From Streptococcus suis (lineage in GTDB: Bacteria; Bacillota; Bacilli; Lactobacillales; Streptococcaceae): DNA of 64,000 bases. The stretch covers positions 1 to 64,000 of the forward strand of contig JAKTNK010000008.1 of the NCBI GenBank assembly GCA_029593465.1, written 5' to 3'. Numbering within the stretch: position 1 is the stretch's first letter; each line of letters opens with the position of its first letter. The translations under genes were made by a program, and so were the position numbers. Below the pieces are notes generated by a model, which saw nothing but the letters and a program-made list of their open reading frames with translations, was not told the DNA's origin and did no database searches. This document shows, piece after piece, positions 17,641-26,227 of this stretch.

Positions 17641-19594
17641 ACTAGCTTTTCATAACCTTCGTCAGAATAAGAAAAGTTATGGCCCATTTTTAGTCACTAG
17701 TTTGCTTCTTTTCATCACCTTATGCTCAACCCTGTCAATCCTTTATAGTCCTATTTCAGATAGCATGTCTGCCGGTAAAATGATATTGGGGTTTGGTGGC
17801 GTGATTTTGGTTTTACTAGCTACCATTCTGATTAGTTATAGTTACTGGTTTGTCTTGAAACAGCGAAGTAAGGAGTTTGGGCTTTATAATATTCTGGGAA
17901 TGAACAAAAGGCAATTGGTTTTTATATCAAGTATTGAAATACTAACAACGTTTATTGCCCTTCTGTTATTAGGGAGTCTGCTATCAGTAGTCTTTTCAAA
18001 TGTCTTGTATCTGGTCTTTGTGAATTTGATTCATTATGATAAATTGGTACTAACTTTTAGTCTCTATCCGTTTATGATAACAACAATCACCTTTTTTGGT
18101 ATTTTTATACTATTGATGGTTTTCAATTTGGTAACAATTGGTAGAACATCCCCGCTTGATTTATTTCGAAAAGCAGCCAAAGCAGAAAAAGAACCAAAGG
18201 GCAATGCTTATCTTGCAGTCCTATCTCTCCTATTTTTAGGAGGGGGATATGGCTTGGCGATAACATCGACAAAAGTAGCAGCAGTAGCACTCATTTATCG
18301 GTTTTTTGTAGCGGTGATATTAGTCATTGTGGGAACTTATCTGTTTTACATGTCTTTTACGACTTGGTATTTGAAGCTAAAACGCCGTAATAAGGCATAT
18401 TATTACCAACCAGAGCATTTTATTACCGTGTCTCAAATGCTTTTTAGAATGAAGCAAAATGCATTGGGGTTAGCGAATATTACCATTTTAGCTGTTATGA
18501 GCTTTGTGACAATTGCGACGACAGCCTCTTTATTTGGAAATACTGAAACGATGGTTCGTCAACTCTTTCCTAAAAACACGCGCTTGACCATTCATCAGGT
18601 TGATGGGAAAAGCAGTTTTGAAGCATTCGCTCAAAAAAATATCCTTCCAGTATTAGAGAAAGACAGTAAGGATGTTATCGCTTATCAGTCAGCTATGATA
18701 GCGATACCATTGACGAATGATAAAGCATTGACAATTGATCGGAAGTCACTGAGTCAACCTGAACTAACAACATTAGGCTTCGTTTACCTCATTAAGCAAG
18801 ATGACTTTAGAAAACTTGGGAATGATTTACCGATTTTAAAAACCAATCAAACCGCTTTTTTCAAACAAAAAGGTGATAGCCACTTAAAGCACTTAACCAT
18901 TTTTGGCAAACGGTATGATAATATCAAAAATTTTAAGACCGTCAAAATGCCTGAAGTGGTCAATACCTATAATCCTGGTGTTTTGGTTGTTAGCGATCAA
19001 AATGAGATGACAACTATCAAAAACCATTTTGACAATATCGAAGGTTTGGGTTATCGTGACACCTATCAGATGTTTGCCAATTTAACTGCAAAAGATTATC
19101 AGAGATTAAGCCATCAAAAAGACGGCTTATGGGCTAATGATAAGGGGGAAAGTGCTGTCGTAGAATTAACAAATAAAGTTAATTTTAAAAATGAGGGTTA
19201 TGCACTTTTTGGAGGCTTTCTCTTTACAGGTTTGCTACTAGGAACAGCCTTTCTCTTGGCGGCAGCTTTAATTATCTATTATAAACGCTACTCTGAAGGT
19301 ATTGAAGATCAAAAATCTTATCATATTTTACAAGAAGTTGGAATGTCCAAACATCAAGTTCAGAAAATCATCAGTTCTCAAACGCTCATGGTCTTCTTCA
19401 TGCCATTAGTGATGGCTATCTGCCATTTTCTTGTCGCGATGATTATGCTCAAGCAAATGCTTTTGCTCTTTGGTGTTACTGATGATTTACTCATTTATCA
19501 CATTTCAGGCAGCGTTATTGTTATCATTGTCATCGTTTACTATCTCATTTATCGTTTGACAGGTCGGACCTACTATCACTTAATTGAAAGGTAG
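17627..19594 (+). CDS. Bce-type ABC transporter permease (FtsX family)
   Basis: A 655-aa permease with about ten membrane helices: four in the first 170 residues, two to three near 195-300, a large extracellular domain around 310-520, and three at the C-terminus. This is the BceB layout, in which the extracellular domain senses peptide and the last helices contact the kinase. An FtsX-like core follows the first helix (YWFVLKQRSKEFGLYNILGMNKRQL). Start is the ATG at 17627 with GGGAGG nine bases upstream; it overlaps the ATPase gene. The frame is intact. Its sensory partner, the next gene, is structurally abnormal, so the transporter's signalling role is in doubt though detoxification may persist. 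Confidence 0.9.
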   Translation: MLYFKLAFHNLRQNKKSYGPFLVTSLLLFITLCSTLSILYSPISDSMSAGKMILGFGGVILVLLATILISYSYWFVLKQRSKEFGLYNILGMNKRQLVFISSIEILTTFIALLLLGSLLSVVFSNVLYLVFVNLIHYDKLVLTFSLYPFMITTITFFGIFILLMVFNLVTIGRTSPLDLFRKAAKAEKEPKGNAYLAVLSLLFLGGGYGLAITSTKVAAVALIYRFFVAVILVIVGTYLFYMSFTTWYLKLKRRNKAYYYQPEHFITVSQMLFRMKQNALGLANITILAVMSFVTIATTASLFGNTETMVRQLFPKNTRLTIHQVDGKSSFEAFAQKNILPVLEKDSKDVIAYQSAMIAIPLTNDKALTIDRKSLSQPELTTLGFVYLIKQDDFRKLGNDLPILKTNQTAFFKQKGDSHLKHLTIFGKRYDNIKNFKTVKMPEVVNTYNPGVLVVSDQNEMTTIKNHFDNIEGLGYRDTYQMFANLTAKDYQRLSHQKDGLWANDKGESAVVELTNKVNFKNEGYALFGGFLFTGLLLGTAFLLAAALIIYYKRYSEGIEDQKSYHILQEVGMSKHQVQKIISSQTLMVFFMPLVMAICHFLVAMIMLKQMLLLFGVTDDLLIYHISGSVIVIIVIVYYLIYRLTGRTYYHLIER

Positions 19595-19622
19595 AGAAAG
19601 TGGCGATTTTTCGTTACTTTTT

Positions 19623-19631
19623 TGCTACAAT
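19623..19631 (+). promoter_or_regulatory. extended -10 promoter placing transcription start at the start codon
   Basis: TG-C-TACAAT, with TACAAT at 19626-19631, only six bases before the ATG at 19638. Transcription should begin at or next to that ATG, giving a leaderless message. No ribosome site is present in between. Confidence 0.5.
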
Positions 19632-19637
19632 AAAACT

Positions 19638-20987
19638 ATGATTAAGCAACATAAACTGTATCTTATTGAAGATGACATGACGATTGTGAATCTCTTAAAA
19701 AGGCATTTTGAACAAGACTACCAAGTCTATGCTGTTAGTAATTTTAGGGATATCAAACAGGAAGTTGAGAGCATTCAACCGGACGTGATTTTGATGGATA
19801 TTACATTGCCATTTTTTAACGGATTTTACTGGACTAGCGAAATTCGAAAAACAATGACTGTTCCTATTATTTTTATCTCATCAAGTAATGATGAGATGGA
19901 TATGATCATGGCACTCAATATGGGAGGGGATGATTTTGTTTCAAAACCGTTCTCATTAAGCGTTATGGAGGCTAAAATTTCAGCTTTCTTGCGCCGTAGC
20001 AAGCATTTTTCTACTAACGAATTGACTTTTAAAGGTTATCGTTTAGAAGCCGATGGTCAAGTCATTAGCCCGAACCAAGAAAGGGTTTCTCTTTCGCCGA
20101 CAGAATTTAAGATACTTAGAATTTTGATGACTTACAGTACTAAAGTAATTGCTAAGGAAGATTTTTTAGAACAACTTTGGCAAGACGGTAGTTTTATTGC
20201 TCACAATACCTTTTATCGTTTTCAATACCGTTTAAAAATCCTCCAAACCTTAAAAGCTATTGAGGATTGGCCTAGGGGCTACCAACCTTTTGAACTGGCT
20301 TATCATGAGTTAGCCCAACGCTTGATAGCAGTAGAAGCTGATCATTTTTTAACGGTGCGTCAAGAAAAAGATGAGTTAGAGGATTTGGTGAAAATGTGGT
20401 CACACCAAATGAAAGTCCCCTTATCAGCCCTATCGCTGATGGTTCAGACAAATCAATTGCATAAATCAGAGTTGCAGGCGCAGTTATTTCGATTAGAAAG
20501 AAATATCAATCATTTGTTATCCTACCTCAAGTATCAAAAAGGCAATGATGATTACCGTTTTAGAAAATTATCTGTAAGACAATGCGTGAATGCAGTTGTC
20601 AAAACCTATAGTAGTCAATGTATTTCGAAGCAGATTCAAATTCAGATTTCTGGCGATTTTGAAGTGGTTTCTGATGATAAGTGGCTATCCTTTTGCATTA
20701 GTCAAGTCATTGATAACGCGATTAAATATAGTAAAATCAAAGGCATGATAAGGATTCAACTCAACCAAAACAGTATTTCGATACAAGATTTTGGTATTGG
20801 GATATTACCAGAAGATATTCCTCGCCTATTTGAACAGGGATTTACAGGATATAATGGCCATGAACACCAAAAAGCAACAGGATTAGGCTTATATATGACA
20901 AAGAAAATCTTAAATTCCTTAGATTTTGACATCCAGGTAACAAGCCATATTGGCGAGGGAACTCTGGTTCAAATGATTAAACAATAA
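19638..20987 (+). CDS. response regulator-histidine kinase chimera (BceR-BceS fusion)
   Basis: A single 449-aa frame. Residues 1-118 are a receiver with EDD at 11-13, phosphoacceptor Asp54 (LMDITLP), and Lys103 (VSKPF). Residues about 125-191 are the first part of an OmpR winged helix (LSPTEFKILRIL...EQLWQDGSFIAHNT). There it switches to a BceS-type kinase: FYRFQYRLK...LEDLVKMWSHQMKVPLSAL with phospho-His256, then N-box VIDNAIKYS, G1 box QDFGIGI and GLGLYMTKK. The recognition helix and wing of the regulator and both membrane helices of the kinase are missing, as if one deletion joined two adjacent genes in frame. The product should be soluble and unable to bind DNA normally. No ribosome site is visible; the start is probably leaderless. 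A 24-bp palindrome follows the stop. Confidence 0.85.
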   Translation: MIKQHKLYLIEDDMTIVNLLKRHFEQDYQVYAVSNFRDIKQEVESIQPDVILMDITLPFFNGFYWTSEIRKTMTVPIIFISSSNDEMDMIMALNMGGDDFVSKPFSLSVMEAKISAFLRRSKHFSTNELTFKGYRLEADGQVISPNQERVSLSPTEFKILRILMTYSTKVIAKEDFLEQLWQDGSFIAHNTFYRFQYRLKILQTLKAIEDWPRGYQPFELAYHELAQRLIAVEADHFLTVRQEKDELEDLVKMWSHQMKVPLSALSLMVQTNQLHKSELQAQLFRLERNINHLLSYLKYQKGNDDYRFRKLSVRQCVNAVVKTYSSQCISKQIQIQISGDFEVVSDDKWLSFCISQVIDNAIKYSKIKGMIRIQLNQNSISIQDFGIGILPEDIPRLFEQGFTGYNGHEHQKATGLGLYMTKKILNSLDFDIQVTSHIGEGTLVQMIKQ

Positions 20988-20988
20988 T

Positions 20989-21012
20989 TTTACATAACTA
21001 AAATTACGTAAA
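20989..21012. repeat. 24-bp palindrome, copy 2
   Basis: TTTACATAA ... TTACGTAAA, 24 bases, starting two bases after the stop of the regulator-kinase chimera. One arm position (A for G) differs from copy 1. Confidence 0.7.
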
Positions 21013-21057
21013 TAACAGCCAAGAATTGCTTATTACTATTTTTCTTGTCCCTATTTA

Positions 21058-21111
21058 AAACAGTCACTTACATTTAGACCAGTTCATCTATAGTCGTGTA
21101 AGTGACTGTTT
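21058..21111. terminator. long inverted repeat between convergent genes
   Basis: Perfect 15-bp arms (AAACAGTCACTTACA at 21058-21072, TGTAAGTGACTGTTT at 21097-21111) with a 24-base loop. It lies between the chimera and xerS, which converge, so a bidirectional terminator is likely, although the flanking T-runs are weak. Confidence 0.55.
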
Positions 21112-21131
21112 CTAGTTATCTTAAAAATCGT

Positions 21132-21155
21132 TTTACATAATTATGGTTACGTAAA
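21132..21155. repeat. 24-bp palindrome, copy 3
   Basis: TTTACATAA ... TTACGTAAA, 24 bases, directly abutting the stop codon of xerS on the minus strand. Confidence 0.7.
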
Positions 21156-22226
21156 CTATAGTTTATCCAGAGCATTTTTTTGCTCATCATTTACGATATG
21201 GGTATAAAGGTCTGTCACCTGTGTTGAAGCATGACCTAGCTGATGGCTGACCAAAACTTGGGATTTAGTAGCATCGTATAGCCTCGTTGCTAAAGTATGT
21301 CTGAGTTTATGGGGGGTGACTCGAATTTTGAAATCTTGAGAATATTTCCCAACCATTTTCTCAACACTTGAGGCATCAATACGGTTGGGAACGCCTCTGT
21401 ATTCAGTGAGGAATAAAGCGGTGTCTTGCTTTTCTGCTTTGTAACGATGTTGGCGAATGCTCAAATAGTTCTCAATATAGGGCTTTGCAAAACTAGCGAC
21501 ATTGACAGAATCTCTTTTTCCTCCTTTACGAGTAACTTCAATGATCATCAGGTTAAGGTTCAAATCCTTCAAATCAAGATTGACGGCTTCAGATAAACGC
21601 ACTCCAGAGGCGAGCAGAAGTGCTATAAGGGCTAAATCACGTTCTTTGTTTTTAGTGAAAGAAGACTTTGCACGATTGGATAATTTGGTTTCATATTCAC
21701 AATCTATATAGTCTAAGAATGCCATGGTTTCATCTCCGAGAAACAATTTTTGCTTAATATTCTCAGCTCTAGAGGCTAAGGTTTCTCGTTTTTTCTTAGT
21801 GGCAACCTTTTTCATAACGTTACGGTAAAAATAGGGCTCCCCGTTTTCATTTTCGACCTCTTCGGTCAGGTATTTAAAAAGGCTTGATAGAGCGGATAAG
21901 GTGCGATTGATAGTTGTTTGAGAGACTCCTTGCTTGGTTGAATAGGTATTTAAAGAGGGGCGTTCCCGCAGATACAAGATAAAGGCCTCCATATCTTTCT
22001 TGGTTAACTGTTCTAAAACGGTTAATGGGATAGAGGCTAGATTTTCGGCATCAGAAACCCCGGATTCTAGTAACCATTCAAAGAAACGACGGTATTCTTT
22101 GAGGTATTCGTATAAGGTTGTAAAACTATAGGGAACCGCCAATTTTGATTGATAGTAATCCAAAACATACCAGGGCATAATGGTTTTTAAAGCTTCAATT
22201 TTTTCGAGCAATAACTCACGTTTCAT
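21156..22226 (-). CDS. xerS: chromosome dimer resolution recombinase XerS
   Basis: Single tyrosine recombinase that resolves chromosome dimers at the streptococcal/lactococcal dif site, acting with FtsK at the septum. 356 aa, the XerS length rather than the roughly 300 aa of XerC/D. Catalytic residues are visible: Arg in [12 protein letters not shown], Lys in TRKGGKRD, the [10 protein letters not shown] box, His in [12 protein letters not shown] and Tyr in the same block. Ribosome site AAAAGGA precedes the ATG. The difSL site lies 86 bases upstream of the start codon, the standard arrangement. A 24-bp palindrome touches its stop codon. Confidence 0.96.
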   Translation of the reverse strand: MKRELLLEKIEALKTIMPWYVLDYYQSKLAVPYSFTTLYEYLKEYRRFFEWLLESGVSDAENLASIPLTVLEQLTKKDMEAFILYLRERPSLNTYSTKQGVSQTTINRTLSALSSLFKYLTEEVENENGEPYFYRNVMKKVATKKKRETLASRAENIKQKLFLGDETMAFLDYIDCEYETKLSNRAKSSFTKNKERDLALIALLLASGVRLSEAVNLDLKDLNLNLMIIEVTRKGGKRDSVNVASFAKPYIENYLSIRQHRYKAEKQDTALFLTEYRGVPNRIDASSVEKMVGKYSQDFKIRVTPHKLRHTLATRLYDATKSQVLVSHQLGHASTQVTDLYTHIVNDEQKNALDKL

Positions 22227-22311
22227 TAGTTAAATCCTTTTCAGTAGTTGATCAGATCAGTGTTTAAAACGAATAATCCTTAAATAGAAGTATATCATAC
22301 CCACACATATG

Positions 22312-22342
22312 TTTCAAGAAAATTATAGTTTTTCGGAAAGAT
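22312..22342 (-). other. difSL chromosome dimer resolution site
   Basis: On the minus strand the 31-base site starts ATCTTTCCGAAAAACT and ends ATAATTTTCTTGAAA, which is the known streptococcal difSL form with unequal arms. It sits upstream of xerS as in other streptococci and marks the replication terminus. Confidence 0.93.
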
Positions 22343-22420
22343 GTTATTGTGTTGGTTTTGGAAAGCGTACTATTGTGATAAATAATTGTGCATTGACACA
22401 TCAATGGGGGATAAAAAATA

Positions 22421-22446
22421 AAAAGGCTGATAAATCAACCTTCTTG
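22421..22446 (-). terminator. terminator of the YfhO-like gene
   Basis: On the minus strand AAGGTTGA pairs with TCAGCCTT (22435-22442 and 22423-22430), followed by a T-run. Confidence 0.6.
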
Positions 22447-22480
22447 AAATATGATATGCTGTTTTCTTATTGACTTAATA

Positions 22481-24322
22481 TCAGATTTGTTTACTGTTTG
22501 ACTTAAAAAATATACCAACCAGCAATATTATCCAAGATACCAAAGAAATAACAAGGGACGCTTTATGTAAATGCGTTTTTTGATAAGTGATCATAACCTT
22601 ACTATCATTAGTTTTTTTGATTGCTAGCCACCCATCTTTATCTTTGTAGCTCTTTAACTCATTGCCATGCTCATCTGTTACCTTAAACCCTTTAAGGTAA
22701 GTTATTGGTGTTCTAACTACCTTAGTGTTTAGAGGGATATCCTTTATTGTGAAAGTAAAGTCTTTTTGTTCAAACTTTTTAAACTCTCTTTTTCCGTCAA
22801 AATAAACAGCATTTTCTATGAAATCATTAGTTGATACATTGTAGTTATCATCAAAATTCACAATAGGGGCATAGGAATCCTTGTTTTTTATTTTATAACT
22901 ACCACTATCTATAGTAAAACTATTATTTCCGTTAGGAGTTCGTTTAATTTGTTGTTTAGTTCGATAGTCCATGAACCCATTAACTCGATAATAGCCTCTA
23001 CCAGCATCTGAGTCAAAATATCCAAAATTACTATGAGAAAGTCCTTTTAAGACGTTTTCATTAGTCCCTAAGTAACTAATTTTGTCAAAGTCAGAAATTT
23101 CACCACTTAAAATATTTCTTTCTTTATGAAAATTTTGACTACAAAATAAAATATATAAGCCAAAAGTTAATAACAATATTTTTTTTAGGCTAATACTTTC
23201 TTGTACGACAATATTCTGCAATATAATAGCAATAAATAAAGCGATAAATCCATATAGAAAAATATCAAATCTATTTAGAAATTGAATCATGTCAACAAAA
23301 CTAAAGCGTTGTAAGATGTAATAAGGAATTAAATTAGATTGAATAATGATAATTCCGGCCATTCCCCATAGCAATAATTGACTATACTTATCTAAAGACT
23401 TTTTGTACACTGCTACTACTAAAATGATAATAAATAGTAAAACAATCAAATCTTGTAAATTAAGAGCGGCTGACAAACGATTCCATAAACTAACAGTTTC
23501 GGCACTTTTACTGATGATCCCATTGGACCCTAGATTAAGAGCTGGTAAGTCTAACCAATCATTAGCTCTTTTTTGTTCAACTAGGGGCAAAGTAAATAAT
23601 AAAGTTAATAAGGCAATAGAGCTAGCAGATAAGAACCAATTTTTGATTCTTTTGATATCTAATAATCGATGATTGAATAACAAGGTTAGTAAGATAATAG
23701 CAAAAGCATATAAAACTAAAAGATAGGTCGTCAATAAGTGTGTCAACGTAATTAATGAAACACTAACAATAACTGATTTATACCATTTTTGATAGTCTCC
23801 TGCTATTATCTGATAAATGCCAGTGACGGCAAATGGTAAGAAGATGAATGCCAGTTGCTGATTATAAGTTCCCATACTCAGAAGGCGAGTATTAAAAAAA
23901 GCTATACCAAAGATATAAATAATAGCATAAGTAAAACTTATAATACTATTTGAACGTAGTTTATTAAATGCTTGATAAGCAATCTCTAAGCCTAAAGTAT
24001 GAAACAATATATTATAGATAAAAATACTCGTAACAAGTTTACCTGTTGCTAAAAAAATTAATGCAATAGGATAATTAATGAAATAAGGATAGAAAAAGTT
24101 TACAGCATAACCTTGGTGATTAAACGTAAAGTAAGAAATATCAGGAATCAGTTTTCCGTGTTGAATATCTTTTGCTATCTCATAAATTCTTGAAAAATGA
24201 AACCAAGCGTCCCAGTCCATCTGAAAAAAACCTTTAATAACAAATGGTATTAGAGGAATAAATGACAGCATAGTCCAAAGAATCATTCTAGGAAATCTTT
24301 TTGAAATGACTTGTTCAAACAT
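22481..24322 (-). CDS. YfhO-like polytopic membrane protein, probable GT-C glycosyltransferase
   Basis: A 613-aa protein with about a dozen hydrophobic segments in the first 390 residues, a C-terminal extracellular beta-rich part (about 400-590) and a last membrane helix. An acidic motif DWDAWFHFSRIYE in the first loop suits the GT-C fold, where acidic residues catalyse transfer from a polyprenyl-phosphate sugar. It overlaps the upstream GT2 gene by 8 bases, the CsbB-YfhO pairing that adds a sugar to teichoic acid or another wall polymer from outside the membrane. The acceptor is unknown. The terminator at 22421-22446 ends the pair. The call rests on topology and partner more than on sequence motifs. 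Confidence 0.7.
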   Translation of the reverse strand: MFEQVISKRFPRMILWTMLSFIPLIPFVIKGFFQMDWDAWFHFSRIYEIAKDIQHGKLIPDISYFTFNHQGYAVNFFYPYFINYPIALIFLATGKLVTSIFIYNILFHTLGLEIAYQAFNKLRSNSIISFTYAIIYIFGIAFFNTRLLSMGTYNQQLAFIFLPFAVTGIYQIIAGDYQKWYKSVIVSVSLITLTHLLTTYLLVLYAFAIILLTLLFNHRLLDIKRIKNWFLSASSIALLTLLFTLPLVEQKRANDWLDLPALNLGSNGIISKSAETVSLWNRLSAALNLQDLIVLLFIIILVVAVYKKSLDKYSQLLLWGMAGIIIIQSNLIPYYILQRFSFVDMIQFLNRFDIFLYGFIALFIAIILQNIVVQESISLKKILLLTFGLYILFCSQNFHKERNILSGEISDFDKISYLGTNENVLKGLSHSNFGYFDSDAGRGYYRVNGFMDYRTKQQIKRTPNGNNSFTIDSGSYKIKNKDSYAPIVNFDDNYNVSTNDFIENAVYFDGKREFKKFEQKDFTFTIKDIPLNTKVVRTPITYLKGFKVTDEHGNELKSYKDKDGWLAIKKTNDSKVMITYQKTHLHKASLVISLVSWIILLVGIFFKSNSKQI

Positions 24323-25250
24323 CTAAATTACCTTCCTTCACAATATAGTGAGGGCGTTTTTTAGTTTCAAGGAATATTTTAGAAATATATTTCCCCAAAA
24401 TGCCTATCGCTAATAATTGCAAGCCTCCCATAAAAAGAATAATACAAACAAGGCTGGCCCAACCACTGACACTACCACCAATAATGATTTTTCTAATGAT
24501 GACAATACAAATTCCTATTAAGGAAGCTATAAAAGAAAGGAAGCCACTCATAGTCGCTAAACTTAGCAAAATTTCGGAAAAATTCACAAATCCTTCAATA
24601 GAATATTTCAACAAGCCCCAAAAACTCCAAGAAGTTTCTCCAGCAACCCTTTCTCTATTATCAAAGCTCATGTAGTAAACATCATAACCAACCCATGCAA
24701 ATAGACCTTTTGAAAATCGATTAATCTCACGCATTTTTAAAATGCTATTTACAACTTGTCTTGTCATCATTCGATAGTCTCTGGCACCATCCACCATGTC
24801 AGTATCGGATGTCATATTAATCAGTTTGTAAAAGAGTTTAGAGAAGAAAGAACGGATAGGCGGTTCTCCTTTGCGGTCTTTCCTTCTCGTCGCTACCACA
24901 TCATAGCCTTCCTCAATTTTCTGGAACATATCAGGAATAAGCTCTGGAGGATCTTGGAGGTCAACATCCATGACTACGATTAAATCGCCCCTGGCATGTT
25001 CTAAACCAGCTAATAAAGCAGCCTCTTTACCAAAATTTCTTGAAAATGCTAGATAGTTAACGTTAGCTTTATCGTTAGTAATTTGTTTCAAAACTGCTAG
25101 CGTTTGATCACGACTCCCATCATCTACAAACAAATAATCAAATAATAGCTTTTGTGACATTGATTTTTCTACTTGTTTCATAGCTGCCATAAACGGCTTA
25201 ATGGTTTCTTGTTCGTTGTAACAGGGAACAACGAGACTCAATGTTTTCAT
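24315..25250 (-). CDS. polyprenyl-phosphate glycosyltransferase, GT2 (CsbB/GtrB type)
   Basis: Transfers a sugar from a nucleotide sugar to undecaprenyl phosphate on the inner face of the membrane. GT2 motifs are clear: SLVVPCYNEQETI at the N-terminus, VDDGSRDQT, then VVMDVDLQDPPELIP with the metal-binding DVD, and QDPP. Two membrane helices at about 228-255 and 262-290 match GtrB/CsbB. 311 aa is typical. It overlaps the YfhO-like gene, so the two are translationally coupled and likely form a flipped-lipid glycosylation route. No GtcA-type flippase gene is adjacent. Confidence 0.88.
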   Translation of the reverse strand: MKTLSLVVPCYNEQETIKPFMAAMKQVEKSMSQKLLFDYLFVDDGSRDQTLAVLKQITNDKANVNYLAFSRNFGKEAALLAGLEHARGDLIVVMDVDLQDPPELIPDMFQKIEEGYDVVATRRKDRKGEPPIRSFFSKLFYKLINMTSDTDMVDGARDYRMMTRQVVNSILKMREINRFSKGLFAWVGYDVYYMSFDNRERVAGETSWSFWGLLKYSIEGFVNFSEILLSLATMSGFLSFIASLIGICIVIIRKIIIGGSVSGWASLVCIILFMGGLQLLAIGILGKYISKIFLETKKRPHYIVKEGNLDV

Positions 25251-25452
25251 AGCTAGATGTTTTCCTCCAAACTGTAATAAATTTAATTAAGGTAATTTCC
25301 CGTTTTTGATGATTAAAAGGGAGACACCCAAATGTTATTCAGTTATCATTTTACCATAAAAATACATTGTGTAATACATTTTGCAATATTTATTTTGTTG
25401 GTGTTATGAAATATCATTGATGTTACGAAAGGTAAATTGGTAATTATTGCTT

Positions 25453-25632
25453 ATGGTATTTCAACTAAAATCAGATAAAAAAGAAACAGAAGTCAAAACC
25501 ATTAGGTTTCCACTTGAACTAATTAATAAGATAGAGCGAGTTCTTATTAACAAAGAGGTAAGTTTCTCAAGTTTTGTCATCCAAGCTTGCAAGTTTGCAC
25601 TGGATAACATGGAAGACTTAGATGACAAATAA
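25453..25632 (+). CDS. small ribbon-helix-helix-like protein
   Basis: A 59-aa protein with one short strand (KTIRFPLELINKIER) followed by two helices (INKIERVLINKE and FSSFVIQACKFALDNME), the pattern of a ribbon-helix-helix DNA-binding protein. No partner toxin is beside it. Start is taken at ATG 25453; a clear ribosome site is not present at the usual distance, which lowers confidence. It is the only plus-strand gene between xerS and ldh. It could be an orphan antitoxin or a local regulator. Confidence 0.5.
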   Translation: MVFQLKSDKKETEVKTIRFPLELINKIERVLINKEVSFSSFVIQACKFALDNMEDLDDK

Positions 25633-25692
25633 TTATCACTGCTCCGATTTCAAAAAAATGACTAGCAAAAAACCGCAATTCACTATGAAAAC

Positions 25693-25724
25693 AAAAAACA
25701 GCAGCCTCTAATTTGGGGCTACTG
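25693..25724 (-). terminator. terminator of the ThrE-type pair
   Basis: On the minus strand CAGTAGCCCC pairs with GGCTGCTG across an AT-rich loop and is followed by TTTTTTG. Confidence 0.65.
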
Positions 25725-25777
25725 TCTCAATTGTTATGTCGTTTTTCTGGTATAATTGAGGGACTAAAATAATGCTT

Positions 25778-26227
25778 TTAGTGCTTATTTCGGAGGTGAT
25801 TATAAATCTCTAAGAAGGAATCAACAATAAAAATGGATAAGGCGACGGCTCCAGCGATTAAGATAGAGTCTATAAGATTATCGCCAGCTAACTGAGTGTT
25901 ACCTTGAATATAGTAATAGGCAATCCGGTACAGTCCCACTCCTGGTACCAAAGGAAAGAAACTGGGAATGTAAAAGATGGTGACTGGGGAAGCCAGACGC
26001 CTGGCAGCAACTTGTGCTAATAATGCAATGACAATGCCACCCAAGAGTGTCGCAACGGCATTGTTGGTTTGGGTGAGGGCCAAGAGATAGGCTGCATAGC
26101 CAGCCGCACCGATAAATCCTGTGGGAAAGAGCAAGTGTTTAGGTGCTTCTAAGATAACCCCTGCTGCCATTGTTGCAATGTAGGCACCTATTACTTGTAA
26201 GAGAAAGGAAGCTGTTAAGTTTATCAT
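25778..26227 (-). CDS. ThrE-type exporter, small C-terminal subunit (YjjB/DUF3815)
   Basis: A 149-aa membrane protein with four to five helices, matching the second half of ThrE amino-acid exporters, which in many Gram-positives is a separate gene. The loop IFYIPSFFPLVPGVGLYRIAYY is a recognisable block of this family. It overlaps the upstream larger subunit by 4 bases (ATGA type), so both are made together. Threonine or a dicarboxylate such as succinate are known substrates in relatives; the substrate here is not shown by sequence. Confidence 0.82.
   Translation of the reverse strand: MINLTASFLLQVIGAYIATMAAGVILEAPKHLLFPTGFIGAAGYAAYLLALTQTNNAVATLLGGIVIALLAQVAARRLASPVTIFYIPSFFPLVPGVGLYRIAYYYIQGNTQLAGDNLIDSILIAGAVALSIFIVDSFLEIYNHLRNKH

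Noticed and set aside
19584-19637. TTG start for the regulator-kinase chimera overlapping the permease gene
   Set aside because: The extra 18 residues have no homology to receivers, and the conserved receiver N-terminus begins at the ATG at 19638.
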